The translations under genes and the position numbers were made by a program. This document shows, in pieces, positions 25,757 to 33,335 of a stretch of 41,963 bases of DNA (position 1 is the stretch's first letter; the number at the start of each line of letters is the position of its first letter). The notes beneath the pieces were generated by a model. That model was not told the DNA's origin. It did not search any database and saw only the letters and a program-made list of their open reading frames with translations. The DNA is from Bacillota bacterium (lineage in GTDB: Bacteria; Bacillota; Clostridia; Acetivibrionales; DTU013). Location of the stretch: positions 1 through 41,963 of the forward strand of contig JAEWQC010000125.1 in NCBI GenBank assembly GCA_023399355.1, given 5' to 3'.

Positions 25757-26302
25757 ATGAACTATATTCCTGTATTGGGAGTCGCTCTTGCAGCCATTGC
25801 TTTTTGGATTATTTCCGTACAGCGTTCATTTGCTTCAACAGATGAACGAATTCGAAATGCGATGGCACAGATTGGTCTTCAGATGCAATCGCAAGGGGAG
25901 GCTTTGATCTGTCTTTTGGAATTAATCAATGGCTATGCCGCCCTCGAATGTAAAACAATAAGGAAAACCATGATGGCTGTGATTCCCATAACAAGGGATT
26001 CTTCTTCTGAAGATGTAAAAAGACAGGGAAAGATCATTGCAGAGGTTATGACAAAAATTACCGATGTTGCACAGAAATATCCCAAAGTAAAGGAGGATCG
26101 TACTTACGTAAGAAATATGGATGCTGTTCATCAATATGGAAACATGCTTCAGACAAGCAGGCTGATTTACAATGACAGTGCGGAAAAGCTGAATCATGCC
26201 ATACGCAGGTTCCCTGCATCTGTAATCGCGGGGTTCCTTGGATTTTCAAACCGGGGATGTTTTGAAGAGTTTGCATTCACGAAAGAGAACTTAAAGAAGT
26301 AA
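25757..26302 (+). CDS. LemA family protein
   Basis: A 181-residue protein with one N-terminal membrane segment (YIPVLGVALAAIAFWIISVQ) and a helical LemA domain. The usual LemA landmarks are present: ICLLELINGYAALE (the LV..V.GYA region), KYPKVKEDRTYVRNMDAVHQ, and the C-terminal SRLIYNDSAEKLNHAIRRFP followed by SVIAGFLGF. Function in this family is not settled. It is divergent from the two-component operon. GGGGGAAA precedes the ATG. It is normally followed by a TPM-domain or M48 protease gene; here only a 34-residue ORF follows. Confidence 0.85.
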   Translation: MNYIPVLGVALAAIAFWIISVQRSFASTDERIRNAMAQIGLQMQSQGEALICLLELINGYAALECKTIRKTMMAVIPITRDSSSEDVKRQGKIIAEVMTKITDVAQKYPKVKEDRTYVRNMDAVHQYGNMLQTSRLIYNDSAEKLNHAIRRFPASVIAGFLGFSNRGCFEEFAFTKENLKK

Positions 26303-26318
26303 AGGAGAAACAAGAAGG

Positions 26319-26423
26319 ATGATAAGACAAAGCAGCAGAAAAGGACGGACTTTTGCACTAACGCTGGCAATGACAGTCACTACGCTCGCCGGCGGATTTG
26401 GCTTTGTGGGCATTGGCGAATAA
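26319..26423 (+). CDS. 34-residue hydrophobic peptide or truncated secreted protein
   Basis: This ORF begins 16 bases after the LemA gene with a good AAGGAG...GAAGG site. The product has a basic N-terminus (MIRQSSRKGR) and a hydrophobic stretch (FALTLAMTVTTLAGGFGFVG), then stops at TAA 26421. It resembles an isolated signal peptide. It may be the stump of the TPM-domain gene that often follows lemA, or a genuine small membrane peptide. The WG-repeat paralogue follows after 52 bases. Confidence 0.4.
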   Translation: MIRQSSRKGRTFALTLAMTVTTLAGGFGFVGIGE

Positions 26424-26475
26424 TAACAGAAGGCATCCGGCTTTCAAGACCGGATCCTTCGGAATGGGGAAATGT

Positions 26476-27963
26476 ATGAACTACAAAAAGATGATAGTGG
26501 TTGTAATGACGCTGATAATTGTTTTAACACTGTTTCCAACTGCGAAAACCCAAGCGGCATCCGGCACTTTTTTTACACCAAAGTTTCAGGATTTATTTGT
26601 CGAATGGTTTGACACTTATAGTGAAGGCTACTTCACAGGCCGGATGAGAGCAAGCATGGATTCGGATGACTATGTTATTGCAATCTATGATCAGAAAATG
26701 AAGCGGATTGCTGTAACCAAATATGAGACCGGGGAGGGATTCCATGATGGATTAATGGCGGTTGGCAAAGAAGTGGATATGGCTGCCCTTGGGGATGATC
26801 CCACAGGTCTTGAAATTCATGGAAAGCAGGGATATATTGATCCGACCGGAAAAGAAATCATCCCCTGCAAATATTATGATGTGTCCAATTTCAAGAACGG
26901 CCTGGCAATTGTACATAAACTGGAGGGTGAGAAAGTCACGACATTGGTCATCAACAAAAAGGAGCAGGTTCAGTTTCAGGAAGAGGGCAATTTTCGAGGT
27001 GAAATAGGTGATAACTATATCTACTTGGAGGATACTTACAGAGAGCCCGGCTATGATGAGAGCAATTTTAATCCGGATGTTGATGGATCCAACGCGATGT
27101 ATAGGCCAGGCTCATTTTTTGATTATAAAGGGAATCGGATCAGTATAGCTTCCCGAAAGGGTACATCCGATCCATTTGGCTATTGGGCTGTCAGTGGGGA
27201 GCGAATGGATGTCAAGGGCTATAACCAAAGTGAAAAGGATGCCTTTGAAGCCAAGTACGGGAAGCTATACCAGGCGACGGAGTACGTTGGGAAAGGTTTT
27301 TTCAAAGTGACGGAACATGCGCCGGCCGGGACTGAAGAGTACGATTATAAGGTGTTGGATAACTTGAAAACAGGTGTTGTCAACAAGGACAACAAAATCA
27401 TTGTTCCCATGGGACATTACCCGAGCATGTCTGTAAATGATACTGAGACATCCAAGTACTTTGTATTGGAACAGGACGATTATTACGGCACAGGAATCGC
27501 ACTCTACTCGGGAACAGGAAAAAAGGTATTGAATGCCGGTACCTTCACCGATTGCGGCTATATGGGGGGCGGTGGCATTTATTATGCGAAAATGTCCAAT
27601 ATCGGGTGGGGAATGATCACGCTGGAGGGGAAGACCCTTGTTCCTTTCAGTAAGAAATTTCTTTCCTACATAAGCTATGATCACCAGTGGATTTCGGACG
27701 TAGGTCATTTTACTGAACCACCCAGGTCGAATATCACTCTTTATACAACGGCAAATATGAATGAAAAAGCAGATACAACCAACTTGAAAGCACTTGCCGC
27801 GAAGGCGAAGGAGATTCTGAAAAAGCATCGGGATTCCCGTTTGTCGACTGCAATTTCAAATGCAAATTCCGTGATTGCATCAAAGAGTCCAAGATGGATT
27901 GACGTAAGCACGATTGAAGTAGAATTGATCGATGCGGCGGGAAGCGCGAAAGCGTTTAGATAA
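26476..27963 (+). CDS. Secreted WG-repeat protein, paralogue 2
   Basis: A 495-residue exported protein closely similar to the one at 20252 along its whole length. It shares the signal peptide pattern, WG-type repeats (GYIDPTGKEIIPCKYYDVSN) and the FIVAR-like helical tail (NLKALAAKAKEILKKHRDSR). The closest blocks, such as YYAKMSNIGWGMITLEGK, are nearly unchanged at DNA level too. The copies differ mostly in acidic loops. The start is ATG 26476 behind GGGGAAA. Duplication around the kinase/regulator pair suggests that both are surface factors linked to the same signal. Confidence 0.82.
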   Translation: MNYKKMIVVVMTLIIVLTLFPTAKTQAASGTFFTPKFQDLFVEWFDTYSEGYFTGRMRASMDSDDYVIAIYDQKMKRIAVTKYETGEGFHDGLMAVGKEVDMAALGDDPTGLEIHGKQGYIDPTGKEIIPCKYYDVSNFKNGLAIVHKLEGEKVTTLVINKKEQVQFQEEGNFRGEIGDNYIYLEDTYREPGYDESNFNPDVDGSNAMYRPGSFFDYKGNRISIASRKGTSDPFGYWAVSGERMDVKGYNQSEKDAFEAKYGKLYQATEYVGKGFFKVTEHAPAGTEEYDYKVLDNLKTGVVNKDNKIIVPMGHYPSMSVNDTETSKYFVLEQDDYYGTGIALYSGTGKKVLNAGTFTDCGYMGGGGIYYAKMSNIGWGMITLEGKTLVPFSKKFLSYISYDHQWISDVGHFTEPPRSNITLYTTANMNEKADTTNLKALAAKAKEILKKHRDSRLSTAISNANSVIASKSPRWIDVSTIEVELIDAAGSAKAFR

Positions 27964-28070
27964 GTCACTTCTGCAGCAAAGACGGGACTTGTGAAGCAAA
28001 CATGTCAGGATGGATAGCAGGCGATTACTCCAATGTGCCTGATACTTTTACTTAGGTAAAGGGATCATGG

Positions 28071-28096
28071 GGGTTCGACTCCTATCACCTCTGGCG
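28071..28096 (+). repeat. Degenerate third tmRNA-3'-end-like sequence
   Basis: The first 12 bases, GGGTTCGACTCC, are identical to the att-like repeats at 214 and 19596. By eye the whole 26-base stretch agrees at about 19 positions, and the CCA end is lost. It could be an older attachment site of a tandem element (19622-28096), or the 3' end of another tRNA-like gene. Confidence 0.4.
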
Positions 28097-28104
28097 CAAT
28101 TTAT

Positions 28105-28141
28105 CTTATAACCCTTGCGATGCAAGGGTTATAAGCATTTT
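28105..28141 (+). terminator. Perfect terminator hairpin
   Basis: CTTATAACCCTTG and CAAGGGTTATAAG form a 13-bp perfect stem (28105-28117 with 28123-28135) with a 5-base loop, followed by CATTTT. The group II intron fragment starts 4 bases later. Confidence 0.75.
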
Positions 28142-28144
28142 GGC

Positions 28145-28297
28145 GTGCCCGGTATGGGCGCAGTTTAGCGGGTGAAAGTCCCGAGTGCGGGTTGATAGTG
28201 CCAAGCACATAGCTAAGGGCAAGGGTGTCCATCGTGAGGTGGAATCTGAAGGAAGCCGGAGGCGAACTTCCGGTCTGACGAACAGGAATCATATTAG
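28145..28297 (+). mobile_element. Truncated group II intron, 5' part of domain I
   Basis: The segment starts GTGCCCGGTATGGGCGC and contains GGGTGAAAGTCCCGAG, GGAAGCCGGAGGCGAA and GTCTGACGAACAGGAA, the conserved 5' landmarks of bacterial group II introns. The rest of the ribozyme, the reverse transcriptase and domains V-VI are missing, so it cannot splice. Its start directly behind a terminator stem-loop is the target preference of class C introns. Class assignment rests on that context only. Confidence 0.7.
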
Positions 28298-28343
28298 ACA
28301 TAATTTATTCGCTTGCTACAATACATAGAGTATTAAATATTAG

Positions 28344-28391
28344 GTAGACATTTTATAGAAAAGTATCTTATTTTTTGATATTATGTAGACA
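28344..28391 (+). repeat. GTAGACA repeats, left pair
   Basis: GGTAGACATTTT (from 28343) and TGTAGACATTTA (from 28384) lie upstream of the lipoprotein gene. A second pair, in the same orientation, lies downstream at 29246 and 29272. Repeated short motifs of this type occur at insertion-sequence ends. No transposase is nearby. Confidence 0.3.
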
Positions 28392-28491
28392 TTTAAACGG
28401 ATACAAAAAGCCATGAAGTTCAACTAAGTGGAATTGACGCTTCATATATGGTAATATCTAAATTAAGGCATTCTTTATATGGAGGTTACTA

Positions 28492-29205
28492 ATGAGAAAA
28501 ATAATATTACTTATTCTCCTTTTTGATTTCCTGTCAGTAACAGGGTGTAGCAATAGCACTGCTGAGACTTCATCGGATCCTTCCCTGTCGGTAGCTGTAC
28601 CCTCCGCAGATAATTCTTCTAAGGCTACTCCCTCCACCGCAGAGAATAAAATCGAAAATACAAACAATCAATTGTCTTCTAATGATGTTGCTTCAAAAGC
28701 TTATCGAAGACTTTTAACAGGAGATTTCTCTGAAGTGCGGGCGAAAACTGGGGTGACTGATACCAGGGAAGATTATGCCCGGCAGTATGCACCTTTTTAC
28801 TCAGTTGATCCCGATGAAAACAAGTGGGAGTATACGCTTGTTGATATGGATGATGACGGCATTCCAGAGCTTTTCATACGACTTGAGACTTCACCTGATA
28901 TTACCACAATATTCCACTGGACGAACGATGGAATTATTTGCTGGGAATTTGATACCGTTGAGGCGACAAGCTTCTACACACCTTTGGGAGATGGAATGAT
29001 TTGGTCTAAATATAAAAATAGTAATAGTATCTACAAAGTTGATAACTCTGGTACTTTTAATCTTGTTTTGGAATTTACCAAAGAGAACATGGACGAATGT
29101 GAGGCATATATTACAGAGCAATTGTCAACAAGAGTGATTCAGCCCGAAAACTGGTACAACACAACGAATATTTCTCCCCTTATTAAAATTGTTGAAGCTG
29201 ACTAA
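28492..29205 (+). CDS. Putative lipoprotein
   Basis: A 237-residue exported lipoprotein. The signal peptide ends in a lipobox (LSVTGC, Cys at about residue 19). A Ser/Thr-rich low-complexity linker runs to about residue 65, and a globular domain contains YTLVDMDDDGIPELFIRLET, a calcium-loop-like motif (DxDxDGxxE) also found in FG-GAP-like and related surface proteins. The start follows GGAGG. It would sit on the outer face of the membrane. I do not recognise a specific family. The gene is flanked on both sides by GTAGACA repeats. Confidence 0.75.
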   Translation: MRKIILLILLFDFLSVTGCSNSTAETSSDPSLSVAVPSADNSSKATPSTAENKIENTNNQLSSNDVASKAYRRLLTGDFSEVRAKTGVTDTREDYARQYAPFYSVDPDENKWEYTLVDMDDDGIPELFIRLETSPDITTIFHWTNDGIICWEFDTVEATSFYTPLGDGMIWSKYKNSNSIYKVDNSGTFNLVLEFTKENMDECEAYITEQLSTRVIQPENWYNTTNISPLIKIVEAD

Positions 29206-29245
29206 AAATGATATCAAGGGAAATACCAGACGAGGGGTTCTTCAG

Positions 29246-29278
29246 GTAGACAAAAAGCAGGTGCAGCCAATGTAGACA
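29246..29278 (+). repeat. GTAGACA repeats, right pair
   Basis: GGTAGACAAAAAGCAGG (from 29245) and TGTAGACATGC (from 29271) form a second pair of the motif seen at 28344 and 28385, in the same orientation, just after the lipoprotein gene. Confidence 0.3.
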
Positions 29279-29370
29279 TGCTGAATTATCATGCCATCGC
29301 AAAAGCAGTTACATAATAGAGTTAATACTAAAAGAAGGAATTGATTATTATGACTAGGGAGGTATAAGCA

Positions 29371-29940
29371 TTGGCGTTTATATACCGATACCAGTTAAGA
29401 GATATTGGCTTGAGGGACAACACTTCACTTGTGCAGTATAATCAAGAGATTCAAGCTGTCCTTGAGAGACTTTTTGGCGAAACATTAAAGGACAGCATAG
29501 TTGAAGAAAAATATTTTGAATTTAAGTTATATGAAACGGTGCATAACGGGTTACTTCAAGAAATGGGGCGGAAACTTAAAGCAAGTCTGCCCATTCATAT
29601 CTGCAGATATGGGTTTGCCAGAATGGAGCAAACTCTGTATGCTCTTGTTTATACACCTTCAGGCGATTCAATAAATAATGCACAAAAGGATATTGTTCAT
29701 TTCGAGCTAATCGATTCAATGCTGTTGGATAAACAAGACTCTTTCATGCAAAGAGCCAATAGCTTTTTTGAAAAAAAAGGCAACAGGGATTTATTATATG
29801 GGAAGGGTTATATTGATAATGCTGAAGGTGTCATTAAAAATTACTACATAGACATTTTGGACACCTATATTGACAAACATATATTTCCGGAATTAAAAAA
29901 TAATAATTTGAAGCAAACTGCTGCCTGTCTGCGATATTGA
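29371..29940 (+). CDS. Hypothetical protein
   Basis: A 189-residue soluble protein with a TTG start at 29371 behind a strong GGGAGGT site. It has no signal peptide or membrane segment. The sequence is mixed alpha/beta with a central PIHICRYGFARMEQTLYALV strand region and a helical C-terminus (YYIDILDTYIDKHIFPELKN). I do not recognise the family. It lies upstream of the cyclic-di-GMP riboswitch but has no evident link to it. Confidence 0.65.
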   Translation: MAFIYRYQLRDIGLRDNTSLVQYNQEIQAVLERLFGETLKDSIVEEKYFEFKLYETVHNGLLQEMGRKLKASLPIHICRYGFARMEQTLYALVYTPSGDSINNAQKDIVHFELIDSMLLDKQDSFMQRANSFFEKKGNRDLLYGKGYIDNAEGVIKNYYIDILDTYIDKHIFPELKNNNLKQTAACLRY

Positions 29941-30097
29941 ACCCTGCACAAACCCGAAGAATCGGCTAAGCAACATTTTAGATTTGGGCAAATAGTAGGC
30001 TGATTTGCAAAGAAAATACAGCAATAGCTTGTAAATTGTAAAGAAAGTATTGATAGATATTGAAAATGGTCAATTTGTTTGATAAGCTACAATAAAA

Positions 30098-30178
30098 AGT
30101 AAAATGGTAAACTTGTTGAAAGATAAGGGCACAAAGCTGCGAGCCTAAAGTGAAAACCAAGGTAGTCGGGTTGTCACT
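30098..30178 (+). promoter_or_regulatory. Cyclic-di-GMP class I (GEMM) riboswitch aptamer
   Basis: The stretch carries the class I landmarks in order. These are GGTAAAC, then TTGAAAG (the GNRA-type loop), GGGCACAAAGC, GCCTAAAG and finally AAGGTAGTCGGGTTGTC, which corresponds to the conserved GGUAGCCGGGUU with one change. A terminator hairpin with a T run follows at 30196, and the next gene starts at 30249. It senses the second messenger cyclic di-GMP and would switch transcription of the sensor gene. Confidence 0.85.
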
Positions 30179-30195
30179 GCATAAAACGTTATATT

Positions 30196-30224
30196 AGTCG
30201 TGGCTGTTATGCTGCGACTTTTTT
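30196..30224 (+). terminator. Riboswitch expression-platform terminator
   Basis: AGTCGTGGC (30196-30204) pairs with GCTGCGACT (30211-30219) with two wobble pairs, followed by TTTTTT. Its position between the aptamer and the start at 30249 fits ligand-controlled termination. Confidence 0.75.
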
Positions 30225-30248
30225 CTTTAATCAGGGAAGGTTGATTCT

Positions 30249-30910
30249 GTGACTGAAAAAGTAAACCTAAAGCGCATATTATTGCTTTCAGGCATTGCTG
30301 TTTCAATTATTAGTTTAATTTGCATATTCGGCTTTTTAAAAGCCGGCGTTGACCGTATGCAAATTGGGGCCGGAGTGCTTGATCTGCACAATCGGGAACC
30401 GGATGAAAACAATGTTTTGAGTTTATCCGGCAGGTGGTAGTTCTACCGGGAACGCTTTTTATCCCAAAAAGATCTTACGTCCGATCGTTTGGCACCCGAT
30501 TTGACAGCGGAGGTGCTTAAAGTCTGGAACAGCTACAAAATAGATGGCAGGAACCTGCCGGGCCTCGGCTATGCCACTCACCGGCTCAAAGTCATAAATG
30601 CCCCGGCAGGCAAGCCGCTGTCCCTGAGGATTCCTACCTTTTCCACAGCTTATGAATTGTACATCAATGACCGTCTGCTTTCATCAAATGGCAAGATTGG
30701 CGCGGACAAGGAGCACTTTTCGCCCGGCTATATGCCACGGATAGCAGAGTTCACGCCGGAGGAATCCAGTTTCGAAATTATCGTTCATATCTCCAACTTT
30801 ACCTATGCAAGGGGCGGGATGTGGTATGCTATCAATATGTATACGCCGCAGCAAATCAGGGCAATGGATAAAGCCATTGCGGATAAGGAACTGTTTCTGT
30901 ACAGACACAA
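30249..30910 (+). pseudogene. 7TMR-DISM-type sensor, broken 5' end
   Basis: The gene starts with GTG behind AGGGAAGG. It encodes an N-terminal membrane helix (ILLLSGIAVSIISLICIFGF) and then an extracellular beta-sandwich domain like those of 7TMR-DISM receptors (LSLSGRW, GYATHRLKV, GMWYAINMYTPQQI). An in-frame TAG at 30438-30440 follows GRW. The frame then resumes without an indel as FYRERFLSQKDL and continues to about 30910. The membrane and output domains, often a kinase or GGDEF domain, are missing; the sequence runs into the 3' end of the opposite-strand xylosidase gene. It is a double-hit pseudogene under a cyclic-di-GMP riboswitch. Confidence 0.7.
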
Positions 30911-30964
30911 GGCTGAAAAATATGGGACGTCACTATTGGCTACATATAGTGCTTATATTTGTGA

Positions 30965-32953
30965 TTATAGTTTAATATTATCAGAAGATGATACGAACGG
31001 ACCCGGGATCACATGAATACCGCGATGATTTCCGAAGTAGTCCGCGTCAAAGCGTATCAGTGTTCCATCCGCATTTTCAAAGGTTGCTTCCGGTTCGAAG
31101 GCTTTGCCGAGAATTTCGGTGTGGATCATCCTATCGCTGAAATCCTTGAGGTAATCATATACATTTGTACTCAGATAATAATGGCCGTCTTTTTCCACCA
31201 GTTCTACTTTAAGATCCTGATCATTGTTTTCAACGAACAGACCATTCACTTCGTTTTTCCATGGCTTGGCACCGTTCAGATATACATTCCCTTCGCTCCA
31301 GACTGGCAGATGACCGGTATGAGCAGGCTCCAATTCCATCATGTCTGGACGCTTGGAAAAATCGAACTGTGCAATCCATTCATCATAAGTTGGATAAGCA
31401 TCGAAAACGTGTGTGCCGACAAGTCTGTTTTCCCGCCGGGGTTCTACGCTTTGATCATGGTGGGTTACATAGTCTTCAGAAGGCCATTTCTGGACAAAGA
31501 TATTGTTGTAGAAACGGTTGTCGCCATGAAGAAAGGTCATAAAGCCCATCACTTCCGTACGGTGTGGCATGTGATAGGGTGTATAGCGCGAACTCGTTCC
31601 CCCACCGACGTCGGTTAACGCACCACAGATGAGGTTGTGAACCATAGCCACGCCCTGTGCCGCAAAACGAAGGCTGGCGTCTGAGAGCAGAATATTATTA
31701 TCGATCAGTGTTGGACCATGGCTGACTTCTACAAATATATCCTGAGACATCATGCTTCCCGGAAGATTTTTTGCATATGATGGCCGCTGGTTATCATGCA
31801 GCAAGTTCTGACTAATACGAGTGCCCTGTGCTTCCCAGTCACACCAGATTCCCATCGTACAATGGTGGATATGGTTGCGGCGCATCACCACATCAATGGC
31901 TGCATGCATTTTGATCCCGGAAATTTCTGCTCCGCCAAGTTCCATCATATTATTGATATGGTGAATATGGTTGTCCTCAATGGTACTGAACACACCGCCC
32001 ATACGGCCGATAATGCCGCCCTGTTCACAGTGGTGAATGTTACAGCGGCGAACGATGTGACTGCCGATTTTTTCTTTCAGCCATCCGTGATACTGGCCGC
32101 GGCAAACCGCATCCCGTTCCATCTGAGTGGGACTCTTTACATATTTATATGTAAAGTAATGATCGTTGTCAGGATCAAGATATTTGCCCAGAGAAACGCC
32201 GGCGCACTTGCTGTTTGAAATTTCACAATCCTCAATGATCCAGCCTTTACTCCAGTGAGGACCGATCATGCCATCCTGAAAAGCTGCAGGTGGTGCCCAG
32301 GTGGTGGCAGCTTTTTCAATTTTAAATCCGCTGACCGTATGATAACCGATGCCGGTTATAGAAGGCATAAAACATCTGCGACGGACATTAATCTCTACAT
32401 TTCCCTCATTTGGATCCTGACCCTGGAAATTGGCATAAAGGATCGTTTCATCAGCAGCTGTATCCTGCTCGCTATACCACTTATAAACAGATTCTTCCGG
32501 TACCCAGCTGCATTCATAAACATCGCCCTTGATACACTCTTCTAAAGTTATGGCTTCATACAGCGCCTTGTCATTTAAATAAACACAGCCGGTATGTTTA
32601 TTCGGTGTCGCGAAATACCAGTCTCCATATACTAAAGTCGTATAAGGATTGTATTCACCGAAAACACTGTTTGTGATCCTGCATACCCAGACATTTTCTT
32701 TGTAATGCTGCCAGGTTTTTATCTGTTCCGCTCCGGTGACCACAGCACCAAGAGGTGCAGTACTGGAATAAGTGATAAGGGCATCTTCAGTACCGGCATG
32801 AACCGGATCTACATATTCCCGGTAAACCCCCGGTGCTACCAGCACTTCATCACCGGGAAGTGCCAGCTTCGCGGCTTCGTTGATCCGTCGGAATGGTCTC
32901 TTAATGGAACCATTGCCGTCTTTCACAGCATTTGCATCTACATAGTATCTCAT
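30965..32953 (-). CDS. GH120 beta-xylosidase (intracellular)
   Basis: A 662-residue right-handed beta-helix enzyme without a signal peptide, matching glycoside hydrolase family 120 from end to end (typified by XylC of Thermoanaerobacterium saccharolyticum). Landmarks are YYVDANAVKDGNGSIKRPF at the start, YANFQGQDPNEGNVEINVRR, TWAPPAAFQDGMIGPHWSKG and IGSHIVRRCNIHHCEQGGII. Known GH120 catalytic residues map to Asp372 in CDWEAQG (nucleophile) and Glu409 in FVEVSHGP (acid/base). It should remove xylose from xylobiose and longer xylo-oligosaccharides in the cytosol. About 14 extra residues (around PSYAKNLPGSMMSQ) lie between the two catalytic residues compared with XylC. The ATG at 32953 has AGGAGG upstream. 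It complements the GH10 xylanases nearby. Confidence 0.88.
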   Translation of the reverse strand: MRYYVDANAVKDGNGSIKRPFRRINEAAKLALPGDEVLVAPGVYREYVDPVHAGTEDALITYSSTAPLGAVVTGAEQIKTWQHYKENVWVCRITNSVFGEYNPYTTLVYGDWYFATPNKHTGCVYLNDKALYEAITLEECIKGDVYECSWVPEESVYKWYSEQDTAADETILYANFQGQDPNEGNVEINVRRRCFMPSITGIGYHTVSGFKIEKAATTWAPPAAFQDGMIGPHWSKGWIIEDCEISNSKCAGVSLGKYLDPDNDHYFTYKYVKSPTQMERDAVCRGQYHGWLKEKIGSHIVRRCNIHHCEQGGIIGRMGGVFSTIEDNHIHHINNMMELGGAEISGIKMHAAIDVVMRRNHIHHCTMGIWCDWEAQGTRISQNLLHDNQRPSYAKNLPGSMMSQDIFVEVSHGPTLIDNNILLSDASLRFAAQGVAMVHNLICGALTDVGGGTSSRYTPYHMPHRTEVMGFMTFLHGDNRFYNNIFVQKWPSEDYVTHHDQSVEPRRENRLVGTHVFDAYPTYDEWIAQFDFSKRPDMMELEPAHTGHLPVWSEGNVYLNGAKPWKNEVNGLFVENNDQDLKVELVEKDGHYYLSTNVYDYLKDFSDRMIHTEILGKAFEPEATFENADGTLIRFDADYFGNHRGIHVIPGPFVSSSDNIKL

Positions 32954-32979
32954 GATAACCTCCTATTATTGAAATATAC

Positions 32980-33003
32980 ATATCAGGATACTACTCCTGA
33001 TAT
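32980..33003. promoter_or_regulatory. Palindromic operator upstream of the xylosidase gene
   Basis: ATATCAGGA and TCCTGATAT form perfect 9-bp inverted arms separated by TACTAC, 26 bases upstream of the xylosidase start codon on the minus strand. A minus-strand TATAAT-like box lies just beyond it (about 33009-33016). The geometry suits a repressor site at the transcription start. Confidence 0.55.
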
Positions 33004-33335
33004 GATTTATTATATAATATGACTGTTTATAGTTTATCATTATTTATTAAAATTAGTAAGGCAGATGGTAGAGTAATAATAACTGTTATTTTGAAAAAAA
33101 TTATTAATTTCAAATATTTTGTTTGTCCAAGAAGGATTCAAAAAATCCATACCAGTAAAATTATTTACATTCCCCAGACGTTACCCAGAATACGTCTCCT
33201 CTCCCAATAGTTAATTTGTAGAGCTTCTTGCAGAAGCTGCTTGATTTTGAATCCGCTTCCTAAGTATTACGACCTTCTGTTGCCCGTCCTTGATGCTGTC
33301 TGCTCAATATCAATAAGGGGCAGATCATTTGCTTA
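33004..33335. other. Intergenic stretch, no gene seen
   Basis: This AT-rich spacer separates the xylosidase gene from the upstream unknown gene on the same strand. It contains a short hairpin (AGCTTCT TGC AGAAGCT, about 33220-33237) that may end transcription of the unknown gene. The plus-strand frame at 33019-33210 has no ribosome binding site or family match. Confidence 0.4.

Noticed and set aside
28060..28096. Complete tRNA or tmRNA gene at the third att-like site
   Set aside because: Only the T-arm-like 3' end is present; no acceptor partner strand, D-arm or anticodon arm can be found upstream, and CCA is missing.
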